Assembly: GCF_030651495.1 (NCBI RefSeq)
Contig: NZ_JAUSFI010000031.1
Location: 1-53,744 of the forward strand
DNA length: 53,744 nt
Direction: 5' to 3'
DNA from: Undibacterium sp.
GTDB taxonomy: Bacteria > Pseudomonadota > Gammaproteobacteria > Burkholderiales > Burkholderiaceae_D
A program made the translations under genes and the position numbers. Positions 15,572-24,833 of the stretch are shown here, piece after piece; the first letter of the stretch is position 1; each line of letters begins with the position of its first letter. The notes beneath the pieces were generated by a model. The model worked only from the letters and a program-made list of their open reading frames with translations, did not search any database and had not been told where the DNA came from.

Positions 15572-18355
15572 ATGTCACGTATTAAACATAAACGCACATC
15601 CGTTACTATGCTTTCGGGGGCTATCGTATTGATGGCAAGTTTGGGCGCTTGTAGCAAAACCCAAACAACTGAAAAATTTTTGGCAGAGGCGAAGCAATAT
15701 CAGCAGAAAGGGGATAACAAAGCTGCCGTTATTCAATTGAAAAACGCCTTGCAGAAAGATCCTGAAAATAAGGATGCTCGCTATATGTTGGGGGCAATTT
15801 ATAATGAAACGGGGGACCCGCTATCTGCAGAAAAAGAATTGCGCAAAGCGGTAAGCCTCGGACTTAGTGCTGCCACGGCGTTGCCCGACCTCGCAAAAGC
15901 ACTGCTTACTCAGGGGCAGTTCCAAAAAGTACTTGACGAGATCGCTCAAGACTCCCGGTCAAAAACTGATGCAGGTCTGGCTAGTCTGCGCGGCAATGCT
16001 TTCTTGGGCTTGGGTAAAAAAATCGAAGCCAAGGAATCATTTGAACTCGCTTTGAAATCAAATCCAGATTTTCCAGACGCATTAATCGGAATGGCAAAGT
16101 TGTCCGCAGAAGAGCGGGATATGGATGCGGCAAATAGGTTTGCGCAATTAGCGGTAAGCAAAAATTCAAAAAATCCCCAAGCGTTGATGTTCAATGCGGA
16201 TTTGTTGCGAGTGCAAGGTAAACCAGATGAAGCTCTTGCCGTTTATGATCAGGTAATTAAAATTCAGCCGGATAATTCCGCCGCCTTTTTGGTGAAAGCC
16301 AATCTGGAGATCGGAATGAAAAAATACGCAGAGGCAAAACAAGACATCGATAGAGCAAAAAAAATAGCATCTAATCCCGTACTCGCGTTTTACACTCAAG
16401 GCTTGCTTGATTTTACTCAGAACAAGCATGCTGCCGCATGGGAGTCTTTGCAGCAGGTTCAGCGCCTCGCTCCAGATTACATGCCAGGCGTACTGTTGTC
16501 CGGTACCGTCCAATATGCATTAGATGCGCCTAAACAAGCAGAAAAATATTTGCGGAAATACTTAGCGAGTAATCCAAGCAATGTTTATGCACAAAAACTC
16601 TTGATTGGTACTATGTTGAAAAGTGGAGATGCCAACGCCGCTGTGGCACTACTTGAGCCTTTACTTAAGTCGGGAATTCAAGACAGTCAGTTATATGCCT
16701 TAGCTGGCGAGTCTTATATGCAATCAAAAAATTTCACCAAGGCCACTGAATATTTCGAAAAAGCCAGTGCGTTAGCGCCAAAATCTGCCGAATACCATAC
16801 CGCCTTGGGCATGAGTAAACTTGGTCAAGGCGAGAATGGATTAGCCATTGCCGAATTGGAAAAAGCTACGGATCTGGATGGTAAATCGGCCAAGGCGGGT
16901 GTATTGCTGGTCATGACTCATTTACGTATGAACGAATATGATAAGGCGTTAACGGTAGCCAATGCTATAGAAAAAGAGCAGCCGGAAAATCCTTTAATAC
17001 AAAATTTGAAGGGCGGTATCTATCTGAACAAAAAAGATACTCCAAACGCACGTGTTAGTTTTGAAAAGGCCGTATCTTTACAACCTACGTATTTTCCTGC
17101 AGTGGCCAATCTAGCTCGAATGGACATGCAAGAAAAAAAACCGGAGGCGGCAAAAAAACGTTTTGAGGCTGTGCTTGAAAAAGACAAGAAAAATATACAG
17201 GCAATGACCGCACTGGCCAGTCTCGCAGTTTCTCAGCGCAATAATGACGAAGCCAAAATATGGCTGGAGCGCGCCAATAACGAGAATCCTGACTCGTTGG
17301 TAGTCACACAGTTATTGGCGATGCATTATATGCGCATGGGCGATAAACAAAAAACCTTGACACTGGTAAAGAAGGCGCAAGCTAGCCATCCGACAATACC
17401 GGAATTTATGGAATTGTTAGCACAGGCGCAGTTAAACCTGGGCGACAAGACAGGGGCGCTTGATAGCTATGAAAAATTTGCCTCTTTGCGTCCAGACTCC
17501 CCTTCTGCGCAGTTCAAAGTGGCGGTAACTCTCATGGCGATGGATAATGATATTGCGGCACTCGAATCGCTGAAGAAAACTTTAAGGCTTGATGCTAAGT
17601 ATCTAGATGCGAAGTTAGCGCTTGCCGCCTTGTTGGCAAAAAAAGGAAACTTTGATGAAGCCTTGGTGATCAGTCGGCAAATTGAAAAGGAAAATGAAAA
17701 ATCACCTGTCGGATTCGTGCAAGAGGGGGATATATTATTGCTGCAGAAAAAAACTGCATTAGCGAGCCAGGCTTATGAGAAGGCATTTAAGCTTGCCCCA
17801 GGAGGGCAACTCATGTCGAAAATACATAATGCACTTGTTTTGGATGGAAAAGCAAAAGAAGTCGATAATCGGATGACACATTGGATAAAGGAGCATCCAG
17901 AAGACATTAACACTCGGATGTATTTTGCTATGTATAACCTAGGATCGCAAAAAAATAAACAAGCGGGTATCGAGCAGCTTCAGGTTATATTAAAAAATGA
18001 TCCGATGAATGCGATGGCATTAAATAATTTGGCGTGGGCATATGGCGAAGAAAAAGATCCTCGTGCATTGGAATACGCAGAAAAAGCATACAAGCTTGTC
18101 GGTGAAAATCCCGCGATTATGGATACTTTAGGCTGGATTTTGGTTGAACGTGGAAATATCGTTAGGGGGCTACCGCTGATTCAGAAAGCAAGTTCTCTGA
18201 TGCCGGACGCACTAGATGTTCGCTACCATCTTGCCTTAGCACTAATGAAGTCTGGTGATAAAATCAAGGCACGCAAAGAGCTTGAGCAACTTCTTGCAAG
18301 TGGGAAAGGCTATGCAAAAATGGAGGAAGTCAAAGCCTTATTGACGCAACTCTAA
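15572..18355 (+). CDS. prsT: PEP-CTERM system TPR-repeat lipoprotein PrsT
   Basis: A 927-residue outer-membrane-type lipoprotein. The signal peptide ends in a lipobox with LGAC and lipidated C27 (no aspartate at +2, so outer-membrane sorting is expected). From about residue 33 to the end it is a continuous array of tetratricopeptide repeats, with recurring A-x(3)-Y/F-x-K-A and L-P signatures and about 20 or more units. PrsT proteins of this length are a marker of XrtA loci and are presumed to scaffold the periplasmic export machinery. The gene starts after a 205-base gap and is followed by an intrinsic terminator at 18409-18449. Confidence 0.95.
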   Translation: MSRIKHKRTSVTMLSGAIVLMASLGACSKTQTTEKFLAEAKQYQQKGDNKAAVIQLKNALQKDPENKDARYMLGAIYNETGDPLSAEKELRKAVSLGLSAATALPDLAKALLTQGQFQKVLDEIAQDSRSKTDAGLASLRGNAFLGLGKKIEAKESFELALKSNPDFPDALIGMAKLSAEERDMDAANRFAQLAVSKNSKNPQALMFNADLLRVQGKPDEALAVYDQVIKIQPDNSAAFLVKANLEIGMKKYAEAKQDIDRAKKIASNPVLAFYTQGLLDFTQNKHAAAWESLQQVQRLAPDYMPGVLLSGTVQYALDAPKQAEKYLRKYLASNPSNVYAQKLLIGTMLKSGDANAAVALLEPLLKSGIQDSQLYALAGESYMQSKNFTKATEYFEKASALAPKSAEYHTALGMSKLGQGENGLAIAELEKATDLDGKSAKAGVLLVMTHLRMNEYDKALTVANAIEKEQPENPLIQNLKGGIYLNKKDTPNARVSFEKAVSLQPTYFPAVANLARMDMQEKKPEAAKKRFEAVLEKDKKNIQAMTALASLAVSQRNNDEAKIWLERANNENPDSLVVTQLLAMHYMRMGDKQKTLTLVKKAQASHPTIPEFMELLAQAQLNLGDKTGALDSYEKFASLRPDSPSAQFKVAVTLMAMDNDIAALESLKKTLRLDAKYLDAKLALAALLAKKGNFDEALVISRQIEKENEKSPVGFVQEGDILLLQKKTALASQAYEKAFKLAPGGQLMSKIHNALVLDGKAKEVDNRMTHWIKEHPEDINTRMYFAMYNLGSQKNKQAGIEQLQVILKNDPMNAMALNNLAWAYGEEKDPRALEYAEKAYKLVGENPAIMDTLGWILVERGNIVRGLPLIQKASSLMPDALDVRYHLALALMKSGDKIKARKELEQLLASGKGYAKMEEVKALLTQL

Positions 18356-18408
18356 GCCCTATTCCAAGTTGAATGGCGTTAATGGTCTATGAGTGTAGTG
18401 TCCCAGCT

Positions 18409-18449
18409 TTAAAAGGACTACCTCGATTTACCGGGGGCAGTCCTTTTAA
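18409..18449 (+). terminator. Intrinsic terminator after prsT
   Basis: TTAAAAGGACT (18409-18419) and AGTCCTTTTAA (18439-18449) form a perfect 11-bp stem with a 19-base loop, about 50 bases after the prsT stop. The A/T ends of the stem supply a short T-run in either direction, but prsT is the nearer plus-strand gene. Confidence 0.65.
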
Positions 18450-18509
18450 TATTCACCGAAATCGGCAGATGATTTTGGAGCTTCGCTATTATATTGATAT
18501 GTCGACTAT

Positions 18510-18557
18510 CACGATAAAAAGTCCAGCTTGCTATTGCTGGATCGAATTTTTATCGTG
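18510..18557 (-). terminator. Intrinsic terminator of the export lipoprotein gene
   Basis: On the complement, CCAGC and GCTGG form an inner hairpin (18523-18527 with 18536-18540), followed by ACTTTTT. An outer perfect 11-bp inverted repeat (CACGATAAAAA 18510-18520, TTTTTATCGTG 18547-18557) encloses it. It begins about 28 bases past the stop of the minus-strand gene at 18585, so prsT and this gene have back-to-back terminators. Confidence 0.7.
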
Positions 18558-18584
18558 GGGACAATTAAAATCGACTTAAGATGC

Positions 18585-19220
18585 TCAAAAAAAGCTTTGT
18601 GGTATCACTAAAATATCACCTGGACGAACAGGAACATTGGCGGAAATGTCACCGTCTTTGATTAAATCGTTTATGCGAATATTAAAGGTTTGTTGTTTTC
18701 CATCTACTGTTCTGATGATGTTTGCTTTATTTCCCGATGCAAATTCAGTAATCCCACCAACTGCAATCAAAACATCCATTAAAGACATTCCTTGGCGATA
18801 AGCTAATGCTTGAGGTCTAGTCGCCTGCCCGATTACCCGAATTTGTTCTCCATACGGGCCAGAAAATCCAGTAACAATCACGGTGACAACGGGTTGTTGA
18901 ATAAATTTCGCCAATGCTTTTTCAATGTCGCGCGCAAGTTCAGTAGATGTTTTACCAATGGCAATAACATCTTCTACCAATGGAGTTGTAATTTTTCCAT
19001 CCGGTCTAACCGGAACAGACATGGAAACTTCAGGATTCCGCCAAACATTTATATTTACGGTATCACCAGGGCCAATTAAATAGTCGTGATCTGCAGCCTC
19101 AGAAACTGTCGCGGGAGCCATCATGTCAGACTTTGTCGCACATCCGGTTGTCACAACGATAAAAAAAGATACCGAAATAATTGCCAGGCATGTTGATATT
19201 TTATTCGTTAGCGTATTCAT
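18585..19220 (-). CDS. Exopolysaccharide export lipoprotein, XrtA type (Wza/EpsE-like)
   Basis: A 211-residue outer-membrane polysaccharide export protein. The lipoprotein signal ends VTTGC with lipidated C27. The Poly_export domain starts at YLIGPGDTVNINVWRNPEVS (about 48-67), with VRPDGKITTPLVEDVIAIGKT following, and one SLBB-like domain (about 125-205) ends in VRPGDILVIPQSFF. It should form the periplasmic/outer-membrane channel ring for the polymer. Related loci carry this gene in the same direction as the chain-length gene. Here it is reversed and stands alone between two terminators and a divergent promoter region. Confidence 0.93.
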   Translation of the reverse strand: MNTLTNKISTCLAIISVSFFIVVTTGCATKSDMMAPATVSEAADHDYLIGPGDTVNINVWRNPEVSMSVPVRPDGKITTPLVEDVIAIGKTSTELARDIEKALAKFIQQPVVTVIVTGFSGPYGEQIRVIGQATRPQALAYRQGMSLMDVLIAVGGITEFASGNKANIIRTVDGKQQTFNIRINDLIKDGDISANVPVRPGDILVIPQSFF

Positions 19221-19726
19221 ATTGATTTCCTATATGCGATATTGGATGTTTTTGCTAAATATTCGACATAAGTTAGCGCGGAAGCATGATATTACCATCA
19301 GCATAGTAAAAAAATATTTATTCAATATGCTTTTTAGAAAAATGATTATGTAATTTTAGTTAATTAATTGAAAAATATAATTTCATTTTTCATAACTAAC
19401 TATATTACAGTCATTTAAGTAATTCAAATCATTTTTGGGGCTAAACTTTGTCGAATATAGATTATATGTAGATAAATTCTGCACACCAATATTGCATTGC
19501 TAGTATTATTTATTGGCGCTAATTTAATTGACTGGAAGCGGTTTTTATACAATTAAGTATAGATAGTGTGAAATTAGGTTCATATTAATTATGATAATAG
19601 AAAATACAATCATACTTGTTTTTTTTACACTCATGGAATATGATGATCCTCGTAAATTTCGTTTTTTATAGATAGACTGTAAAGTTGTTATTTATTTGAA
19701 TTACCTTATACGGAGAACTTAAAAAG
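19221..19726. other. AT-rich divergent intergenic region
   Basis: This 506-base gap separates the reversed export lipoprotein gene from the chain-length gene, so it must carry promoters for both directions. It is very AT-rich. A frame at 19123-19353 has no coding character. I found no GG-N10-GC sigma-54 match and no convincing -35/-10 pair; TTGACT at 19528 is followed by TACAAT only 14 bases later, which is too close. The only firm site is the CGGAGAA ribosome-binding site before 19727. Confidence 0.6.
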
Positions 19727-21250
19727 ATGGAGGAGCTGTTAGTGCAGTTGCAGTCCCTGGTCAGGGGCGGATGGAAATATCGCTGGTATGCAGTAACAAT
19801 CGCCTGGCTAGTGTCAATGGTCGGTTTTATTGTTGTTTATAAATTGCCAGATAATTATCAGGCTACAGCCAGAGTCTTTGTTGATACTCAAAGCATATTG
19901 AAACCTTTGTTATCTGGCATGACCAGTATTCCCAACGTTGAACAGCAAGTTTCCATTATGAGCAGAACCTTGCTTAGCCGCCCAAATGTCGAACGAGTTA
20001 TGCGTATGGTTGATCTTGATATAAAGGTCAATACAGGAAAAGATCGAGAGCGCATGATCGAAGATTTGATCGCTAAAATTAAAATTGGTGGAACTGCACA
20101 AAATGACATCTATTCCCTCGCATATAGTGATGAAAATCCCAAGTTGGCAAAGGATGTGGTTCAAGCGCTGCTGACAATTTTCGTTGAGGGAAGTTTTGGT
20201 GATAAAAAGCAGGACTCAACAAAAGCAGTAGTTTTTATTGATGGGCAAATCAAAAATTACGAAGAGAAATTGATTGCTGCAGAAAATGCTTTAAAAGATT
20301 TTAAATTAAGAAATATGACCTTACTGCCACGGCAGGGTGGTGATTCAGGCAGTCAGTTGCTAGCAATGAATGATAGCCTTAGCCAAGCTAGATTGGAATT
20401 GGCCGAAGCTGTTCAAGCAAGGGACACGATTAGACGAGAGGTTTTGAATACGGAAAACTCCTTAAGATCAAACAATCCTTCGCTTGCTTCAAATCCTGAA
20501 ATCGATGAGCGCATTCAGACTTTAAGAAAAAATTTGGATGCCTTACGATTACAATTTACGGAGCAACATCCTGATATTGTTTCTACTAAAAGACTTATTA
20601 CCCAATTAGAAGTGCGTAAAAGCGACGAGGCGAGAGTGCGGCAGCCAGATTCTGACATCGTTACTGGAAATCCTGTTCTGCAGCAATTGAAAATTTCCTT
20701 GTCGGTAGCCGAAGCTAGAGTTGCATCTATGCGAGCGCGCACAGATGAATATGCTACGCGTAGCGCCAGATTAAAAACTTTAAGTAATGCAGCTCCAGAA
20801 ATTGAGACGCAATTGTCGCAGCTGAATCGTGATTATCAGATCAATAAAGAAAATTACGAAAAATTAGTCGCGAGTAGGGAATCTGCAAAATTATCTGGGG
20901 ACTTGAATACCACAACGGAAATGATGACTTTTAGAGTTGTTGATCCTCCTTCTGTTCCTTTGACCCCTGCTGGTCCACCTAGACTAAGACTGTTTTCCTT
21001 AGTGTTTGTTGCCGCGTTAGTTATTGGTTTGGCGGGGGCGGTACTGATGAGTAAAATACGTCCGACCTTTCTCAGTCATATTGATTTACTTGAGGTAACT
21101 GGCTTGCCGATTTTGGGGACGATTTCGATGAAGTGGACGGATGCTGAGAAGGCGCGGCAAAAAAAGAGTTTGTATGCATTCGCACTCTCCTCATTTGTTC
21201 TATTGGCATTTTATGCAGCTTTAATGAGCTTTATCTATTTCAAGTCATGA
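19727..21250 (+). CDS. XrtA-system polysaccharide chain length determinant (Wzz type)
   Basis: A 507-residue inner-membrane co-polymerase. The Wzz domain begins near residue 15 with a first membrane helix at about 22-40. A large periplasmic part with long coiled coils follows (about 165-380), including the LPRQGGDSGSQL region. The proline motif VPLTPAGPPR (about 416-425) precedes the second helix (430-450), and a third hydrophobic helix lies at about 487-504. It pairs with the cytoplasmic tyrosine kinase encoded next. A CGGAGAA site lies 9 bases before the ATG. It sets polymer length and drives export together with the kinase and export lipoprotein. Confidence 0.93.
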   Translation: MEELLVQLQSLVRGGWKYRWYAVTIAWLVSMVGFIVVYKLPDNYQATARVFVDTQSILKPLLSGMTSIPNVEQQVSIMSRTLLSRPNVERVMRMVDLDIKVNTGKDRERMIEDLIAKIKIGGTAQNDIYSLAYSDENPKLAKDVVQALLTIFVEGSFGDKKQDSTKAVVFIDGQIKNYEEKLIAAENALKDFKLRNMTLLPRQGGDSGSQLLAMNDSLSQARLELAEAVQARDTIRREVLNTENSLRSNNPSLASNPEIDERIQTLRKNLDALRLQFTEQHPDIVSTKRLITQLEVRKSDEARVRQPDSDIVTGNPVLQQLKISLSVAEARVASMRARTDEYATRSARLKTLSNAAPEIETQLSQLNRDYQINKENYEKLVASRESAKLSGDLNTTTEMMTFRVVDPPSVPLTPAGPPRLRLFSLVFVAALVIGLAGAVLMSKIRPTFLSHIDLLEVTGLPILGTISMKWTDAEKARQKKSLYAFALSSFVLLAFYAALMSFIYFKS

Positions 21251-21354
21251 TTCCGCTAGTTATTTAACCGGTAGTATTTTTATTTGAAACACGATTGTTT
21301 TTTTAATTGTTAGCTGTGTTTCAGATTCGAAAAGTGAAAAATTTTGGAGTTAGC

Positions 21355-22254
21355 GTGAGTATTATCGAAAAAGCAATTAGTAGACTTGAGCCGGGTAGTC
21401 GGGTTACTACGCCTCCGGAAGCTCATTTCGCAGTACCTATGGCAGCAACAACTGAGCCGAATGTCGATGTTCATGCCGAGAGAAAAGTAAATTTTGATGA
21501 TATTGGTAAAGCGAGTACTAGAAGAGTAGAAATTGACATTGAGCAACTGCATCGACTTGGAATGGTGACTCCAGATGGTGCTAGGACAAGCATTGCTGAA
21601 GAGTTTCGTTTAATTAAAAGGCCTCTGATTGAGAAAGCATTTGGTCAGAAGGGTAAACCAATACATCATGGCAATTTGATTATGGTCGCCAGCTCTCTTC
21701 CGCGCGAGGGGAAGACATTTTGTGCCGTTAATCTTGCTATTAGCATGGCGATGGAATTGGATCATACTGTGCTATTGGTTGATGCTGATGTTGCTCGGCC
21801 ATCAGTTCCCCGCTACTTGCAATTAAAGCCAGGAACAGAATCTTCAGAAATTGGGTTAATGGATGTGCTGCTAGATGATACGTTAGATCTTGCTGACGCA
21901 ATGTTAAGAACTAATATTGAGACTTTAAGTATACTTCGTGCAGGTAGAAGTCATCATCGTGCTACCGAGCTTTTGGCAAGCCAAAACATGATGTCTTTGT
22001 TAAGTGAAATCGCTAATCGCTACCCTGATCGACTTATTATTTTTGATTCACCTCCATTGTTGTTAACTACTGAGGCAAGGGTGCTTGCTAGTCAGATGGG
22101 GCAAATCGTATTGGTAGTTGAAGCAGAGTCAACTACACAGCACGTGGTCAAAGAAGTGCTACGCCAACTGAAATCATGCCCTAATGTAAATCTCATTTAC
22201 AACAAGGCCAAGACACTATCAAATGGGGATTACTATGGTCGCTACTACGGCTGA
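21355..22254 (+). CDS. XrtA-associated tyrosine autokinase (BY-kinase, TIGR03018 type)
   Basis: A 299-residue cytoplasmic P-loop kinase. It starts at GTG 21355 with TTGGAG six bases upstream and the family-typical beginning MSIIEKAISRLE; an upstream TTG (21307) has no ribosome-binding site. Motifs are Walker A SSLPREGKTF, Walker A' LLVDADVARPSV and Walker B LIIFDSPPLL. The C-terminus carries a tyrosine cluster YYGRYYG, the probable autophosphorylation site. It works with the Wzz-type protein before it, controlling polymerisation by cycles of phosphorylation. The last bases overlap the next gene by about 20. Confidence 0.93.
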   Translation: MSIIEKAISRLEPGSRVTTPPEAHFAVPMAATTEPNVDVHAERKVNFDDIGKASTRRVEIDIEQLHRLGMVTPDGARTSIAEEFRLIKRPLIEKAFGQKGKPIHHGNLIMVASSLPREGKTFCAVNLAISMAMELDHTVLLVDADVARPSVPRYLQLKPGTESSEIGLMDVLLDDTLDLADAMLRTNIETLSILRAGRSHHRATELLASQNMMSLLSEIANRYPDRLIIFDSPPLLLTTEARVLASQMGQIVLVVEAESTTQHVVKEVLRQLKSCPNVNLIYNKAKTLSNGDYYGRYYG

Positions 22255-23809
22255 GAACCTGAGTGTGTTTAAGTATGTTCGGATTGTTACATATAGTGTT
22301 GTTTTCATTACTTCTTTTTTTGTACTTACAGCAGTAAATGCGATTGCTGCTGATTGGAAATTAGTTCCGAGTATAAACTTAACTGAGACATATTCAGATA
22401 ACGTGAAACTTGCTGTAAACGGTGCGGAGCAAAGTGCCTACATTACTCAGTTCTCCCCAAGTTTTTCTGTAACAGCTTCAGGGCAGCGCTTAAAGTTGCA
22501 AGCTAACTATGTTATGCAAAATTCTTATTATTCTGGAATAAATAATGAGGCAAAAACTAATCATCTGTTACAGGCCAATGCAAATGCTTCCTTAATTCAG
22601 GATCTTTTTTTTTTAGAGGGCAATGCTAACATTACCCAGCAAAATCTGAGTCCTTTTGGGCAAGTGGTAGAGAATAACTTTAACTTGTCAAATAATCGTG
22701 CTGAAGTAAAAACCTATAGCATCTCGCCATATTTTAGTAGTAAATTTAATAATAATTTTACCGGTGAACTACGTTATGTTCATGATTCTGTTGTCAGTGG
22801 ATCGTTACTAAGCTCCAATAGCCAATCGGATAGTTTGCGTTTTGGTTTGAGTAGTGGGTCTGCATTCAAAACAGTTAATTGGGGATTGAATTACAGTCAT
22901 CAAAATGTTCATTATGACAATTTAGCTCCATTAACTACAGAAATGACGACCGTACGTTTAGGTTACCAAATTTCACCTTTATTTCGGTTGACGAGCACCA
23001 GCGGTTACGAGAAAAATAGTTATGTTACATTGGGAGAAAAACCACCGGGTTATTTTTGGACGGCTGGCTTTGCATGGGCTCCGACCCAACGGACTAACTT
23101 GATTTTTAATACAGGGCAACGTTTTTATGGAAAAACCCATGCTCTGACTTTCAGTCATCGTGGACGTATGAGCGTGTTTAGTGTGGGCTATAACGAGGAT
23201 GTAACAACAACGCGGGGCCAGTTTCTTATACCTGCTACTAATAATACTTCCGCGTTCTTGAATCAGTTATGGCAATCGACCATACCTGACGCAACAAATC
23301 GACAGCAAGCCGTTGATAATTTTATTCGTGATTCTGGATTGCCGTCTGCTCTTGCTCAACCGATTAATACATTTACAAATCAGGTATTTTTGCAACGAGG
23401 TATGCAGGGATCTATTGCCTTGTCTGGGGTTCAAAATACTATCGTTTTTAATTTGTTTAATAGTACCCGCGAACCATTATCTGCTGGTTTAGAGGCTGCA
23501 GCGATTTCCGGACCGTTAAGTAAGGATAGGCAAATTGGTGTAAATGCTTTGTGGAGCTGGCAATTATCACCCCGTACAAATACCAGTGTAAGTGCTACTT
23601 ATACTGAGGCAAAAATCATTAACACCAAGGAAAGCACTCTCAATGGTGTAAAAAACATCACCAAAAATTTGAGAGCTTCAATCTCTCGGCAGTTGCAACC
23701 AAAATTAAAAGCGACATTGGAAGTACGTCACGTTCAAACTGACTCAACACTTGTGTTTGGTAACTATCATGAAAATGCCATCACTCTTTTTTTATTTCTA
23801 GGATTCTAG
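22235..23809 (+). CDS. PEP-CTERM/XrtA-associated outer-membrane beta-barrel (TIGR03016 type)
   Basis: A 524-residue secreted protein with a long-n-region signal peptide (hydrophobic core about 20-36, probable cut after AIA). The mature part has the alternating pattern and repeated aromatic strand ends of an outer-membrane barrel. It begins ADWKLVPSINLTETYSDNV and ends in ALTLFLFLGF-like hydrophobics with a terminal phenylalanine, typical for BAM recognition. An in-frame ATG at 22223 gives four more residues; GGGGA before 22235 favours the later start. It overlaps the kinase gene, suggesting translational coupling. It probably forms the outer-membrane pore for the polymer. Confidence 0.9.
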   Translation: MVATTAENLSVFKYVRIVTYSVVFITSFFVLTAVNAIAADWKLVPSINLTETYSDNVKLAVNGAEQSAYITQFSPSFSVTASGQRLKLQANYVMQNSYYSGINNEAKTNHLLQANANASLIQDLFFLEGNANITQQNLSPFGQVVENNFNLSNNRAEVKTYSISPYFSSKFNNNFTGELRYVHDSVVSGSLLSSNSQSDSLRFGLSSGSAFKTVNWGLNYSHQNVHYDNLAPLTTEMTTVRLGYQISPLFRLTSTSGYEKNSYVTLGEKPPGYFWTAGFAWAPTQRTNLIFNTGQRFYGKTHALTFSHRGRMSVFSVGYNEDVTTTRGQFLIPATNNTSAFLNQLWQSTIPDATNRQQAVDNFIRDSGLPSALAQPINTFTNQVFLQRGMQGSIALSGVQNTIVFNLFNSTREPLSAGLEAAAISGPLSKDRQIGVNALWSWQLSPRTNTSVSATYTEAKIINTKESTLNGVKNITKNLRASISRQLQPKLKATLEVRHVQTDSTLVFGNYHENAITLFLFLGF

Positions 23810-23825
23810 CGGAGTCGAGAAGCAG

Positions 23826-24833
23826 ATGTATGAATCATACTACGGCTTAAGTGCCAAGCCATTTCAATTAAAGCCTGATCCACGTTTTTTCTTTGGTAGC
23901 AAGGGACATAAGCGTGCTATGGCATATCTTGAATATGGCATATCGCAAGGCGAGGGGTTTATTGTTATCACTGGTGAGATAGGGGCAGGTAAAACAACCT
24001 TGATGCGAAATTTGTTTTGTGAACTTGAGTCAGAAAATATATTGGCTGCCCAAATCGTCAACACTCATGTCGGATCTGATGATATTTTAAGATTGGTTGC
24101 GGCAGCATTTGGCATCGAATATGAAAATGCCAGTAAGGCCGCCTTGTTAACCAGACTTGAGCAATTTCTGAAACAGTGTGACAAGCAAGGTAAACGTGTT
24201 TTATTAGTGGTGGATGAAGCGCAGAATCTGACTCCGCGTGCAGTTGAAGAGTTGCGTATGTTGTCGAACTTTCAGACTGACGATAAATCTTTACTGCAAA
24301 CTTTTCTTCTTGGACAGCCTGAATTCAGGAGAACCTTGTTAAGTGAAGGCATGCAGCAGCTGTTACAGAGGGTGATTGCTAGTTATCACTTGGGACCGCT
24401 TGATTTAACAGAAACGCAATCCTACATTGAACATCGCTTGCATACAGTGGGATGGAAAAATGATCCCACATTAAATGCAGATGCATTTGCCGCAATTTTT
24501 GAATACAGTAGTGGAATTCCACGAAAAATTAATTCATTGTGCGATCGTCTTTTTTTGATGGGGTACCTTGAAGAATTTCACGCTTTTGGTGATACGGAAG
24601 TAAAGCAGGTTATTGCTGATATCCGACAGGAATTTGAACTTCCAGTTAAGGATTCAGAGGTCTTAAACAAAGAATGCAATACGCCAGAGTTGAGAGAATT
24701 GACCTCGATGAGTTTGGAAAATGTTGATGACAGACTAGGGAAGATGGAGAGATCTATCATTTCTGTCATTGATGCATTAAAGAAAATGTTGCCAACGACA
24801 AATATAAATAGTTTTCCTGATAAGGATACCTGA
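23826..24833 (+). CDS. XrtA-associated AAA ATPase (ExeA-like, TIGR03015 type)
   Basis: A 335-residue ATPase with Walker A GEIGAGKT (50-57) and Walker B VLLVVDEAQ (D130, E131), followed by sensor regions and the AAA_22 fold of ExeA/general secretion ATPases. The N-terminus YESYYGLSAKPFQLKPDPRF is characteristic of this family. The C-terminal 70 residues are charged and probably coiled. Its stop overlaps the ATG of the wecB remnant (TGATGG), as in operons where wecB is intact. It is presumed to energise assembly at the cell envelope; the exact role is unknown. Confidence 0.93.
   Translation: MYESYYGLSAKPFQLKPDPRFFFGSKGHKRAMAYLEYGISQGEGFIVITGEIGAGKTTLMRNLFCELESENILAAQIVNTHVGSDDILRLVAAAFGIEYENASKAALLTRLEQFLKQCDKQGKRVLLVVDEAQNLTPRAVEELRMLSNFQTDDKSLLQTFLLGQPEFRRTLLSEGMQQLLQRVIASYHLGPLDLTETQSYIEHRLHTVGWKNDPTLNADAFAAIFEYSSGIPRKINSLCDRLFLMGYLEEFHAFGDTEVKQVIADIRQEFELPVKDSEVLNKECNTPELRELTSMSLENVDDRLGKMERSIISVIDALKKMLPTTNINSFPDKDT

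Noticed and set aside
18373..18579. 68-codon frame after prsT
   Set aside because: It runs through two terminator hairpins and has no ribosome-binding site; composition is non-coding.
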